Shown: piece by piece, positions 5,293 through 5,926 of the stretch
Numbering within the stretch: the stretch's first letter is position 1
Layout: each line of letters starts with the position of its first letter
NCBI GenBank assembly: GCA_038224615.1
Contig: JBBRFH010000221.1
Location: 1 to 5,926 of the forward strand
Length of the DNA stretch: 5,926 nt
Source of the DNA: JBBRFH01 sp038224615
Lineage (GTDB): Bacteria > Planctomycetota > Phycisphaerae > Tepidisphaerales > Tepidisphaeraceae
Direction of reading: 5' to 3'
Position numbers and translations under genes: made by a program
The notes under the pieces: generated by a model
Databases searched by the model: none
What the model was told of the DNA's origin: nothing
What the model saw: the letters and a program-made list of their open reading frames with translations, nothing else

Positions 5293-5535
5293 ATGCCCAC
5301 CGTTCTGCCCCTTCCACCGTCTCCCGTCGCGTCCCCCCCGGCCCCAAGACTGCAGGTGCACAAGGCCACCGGCCAGGCCTTCGTACGGACCCGCCGGGAC
5401 GCCAAGCCGTTGTATTTCGGCAGGCACGGAACGCCCGAAACCGCGGCCCGCTACGCCCGCTTCGTCATCGAGTGGCAGGCCAACCTGCCGTTGCCCGAGG
5501 TGCCTGCCGAACAGCTGCTGGTCGTCGAATTGTGA
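5293..5535 (+). pseudogene. N-terminal fragment of a tyrosine-recombinase-type integrase
   Basis: The 80 residues have a Pro-rich start, then RLQVHKATGQAFVRTRRDAK, PLYFGRHGTPETAARYARFV and IEWQANLPLP. This resembles the AP2-like/SAM-like N-terminus of planctomycete site-specific integrases (family pattern HKxSGQAxV...YLGxxGSxE...RxIxEWxA). The next family block, where the core-binding domain starts, is missing. The TGA stop at 5533-5535 lies within the presumed left end of an IS66-type element. The insertion therefore seems to have truncated the gene, and the catalytic R-H-R-Y domain is absent. GGAG at 5279-5282 is a plausible Shine-Dalgarno. Its position 117 bases past tRNA-Val fits an integrase beside its tRNA attachment site. 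The family assignment rests on N-terminal resemblance alone. Confidence 0.6.
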
Positions 5536-5591
5536 GCGTTACACGAACCCCACCTATTTTTTCACGGACCTGCCTTTGTAGTCTGTCCATT

Positions 5592-5780
5592 ATGGAACAG
5601 ATTGAATTGCTCGCGGGCGACTCTGCCCGGGCGAAGTGGGCGAGGGTCATTGACGAGCATCGCGGCAGTGGATTGGCGGTGAGGAATTTTTGCCGGGAAA
5701 GGGCGCTCGCGGTTTCTTCGTTTTACCGCTGGCGGCGGTGGTCGGAATCCGTGCGGGCCGGGGCGCGGTTCGTCGAGGTC
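5592..5780 (+). pseudogene. tnpA: IS66 tnpA, 5' part
   Basis: The first 63 or so residues match the IS66 accessory protein TnpA: W16-A-R-V-I-D-E-H-R-G-S-G-L, then the helix-turn-helix-like VRNFCRERALAVSSFYRWRR (30-49), then GARFVEVKG. Full-length TnpA is usually about 100-130 residues and continues with a conserved hydrophobic block. Here the homology stops near 5780, where tnpC sequence begins in another frame. The open frame runs on to 5867 but encodes unrelated residues after the junction. TnpA is required with TnpB and TnpC for IS66 transposition, so this copy should be inactive. Confidence 0.75.
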
Positions 5781-5926
5781 AAGGGGCGGCGGAGAAACCG
5801 CCGCGATTCTTTCCAGCGTCACCAGCACCTGCCGCCCGGCACGGCATCGACCCGCAGGTTTACTTGACGCAACTGCTGACGAATCTGCCCACCACCCCGG
5901 TGAGCCAACTCGACAAGGGGCGGCCC
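5779..5926 (+). pseudogene. tnpC: IS66 tnpC (DDE transposase), 3' end with frameshift
   Basis: One frame from 5779 gives SRGGGETAAILSSVTSTCR. A second frame from 5837 gives RHGIDPQVYLTQLLTNLP, then TTPVSQLDKGRP. Together they make the familiar IS66 transposase C-terminal domain, (R)GG-TAAILSSLTSTCRRHGIDPQ-YLTQLLTNLP. Removing one C from the CCC at 5835-5837 restores one continuous frame. The closing LDKGRP departs from the common LDQWLP, a further sign of decay. The catalytic DDE domain is absent. Confidence 0.75.

Larger units (their letters stand above)
5532..5926 (+). mobile_element. IS66-family element remnant with internal deletion, right end outside window
   Basis: The remnant starts with GTGAGCGTTACACGAACC at 5532, which resembles the GTAAGCG-type ends of IS66 elements, and interrupts the integrase fragment. 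Inside, the first part of tnpA runs directly into the last part of tnpC. The rest of tnpA, all of tnpB and most of tnpC are missing. The right end and target duplication are not in the window. The left boundary is inferred from the break in the integrase reading and the end-like motif. Confidence 0.65.

Noticed and set aside
5201..5581. 126-codon + strand frame in the tRNA-integrase region
   Set aside because: It is a Pro/Arg-rich alternative frame over the integrase codons with no recognisable domain.
5235..5591. Open frame upstream of and in frame with the tnpA fragment
   Set aside because: It overlaps the better-supported integrase frame and has no family resemblance before the Met at 5592, where IS66 TnpA homology begins.

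Overview
The window is GC-rich, densely coding DNA from what looks like a planctomycete, possibly of the Phycisphaerae group. The lineage is an inference. It rests on a futalosine-route menaquinone gene set, a multi-repeat CsrA-like protein, an integrase N-terminus of a type I associate with planctomycetes, and an IS66-type element. All genes I accept are on the + strand.

Region 1 (32-1548) is a two-gene unit. A 200-residue CsrA-like protein appears to contain four degenerate CsrA repeats in one chain. It overlaps by four bases (GTGA) with a UbiA-family prenyltransferase gene of the MqnP type, which is proposed to prenylate dihydroxy-naphthoate in menaquinone synthesis.

Region 2 (1680-3734) is sensory. 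A secreted single-Cache-domain protein is followed by a two-transmembrane methyl-accepting chemotaxis protein with a helical periplasmic domain and almost no HAMP. A 24-bp perfect palindrome, extendable to a 34-base RNA hairpin, lies between them.

Region 3 (3820-5175) holds mqnE (aminofutalosine synthase, radical SAM), preceded by a TATACT box placed for leaderless transcription. The gene has two oddities. An in-frame insertion of about 33 codons is an imperfect inverted repeat built from 8-base units. The C-terminus runs about 40 residues past the normal end, across the promoter of a tRNA-Val(CAC) gene, and stops inside that tRNA.

Region 4 (5176-5926) is mobile-element debris downstream of the tRNA. 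It holds several hairpins, a 20-bp perfect palindrome, and the first 80 codons of a tyrosine-recombinase-like integrase. The integrase is cut off by an IS66-family remnant in which the start of tnpA is joined to the end of tnpC. That remnant also carries a one-base frameshift and runs off the window edge.

MqnP and MqnE act in the same quinone pathway. The Cache protein and the chemoreceptor between them may form a split sensor. The tRNA-Val gene and the integrase together suggest an old integration site later broken up by transposition.
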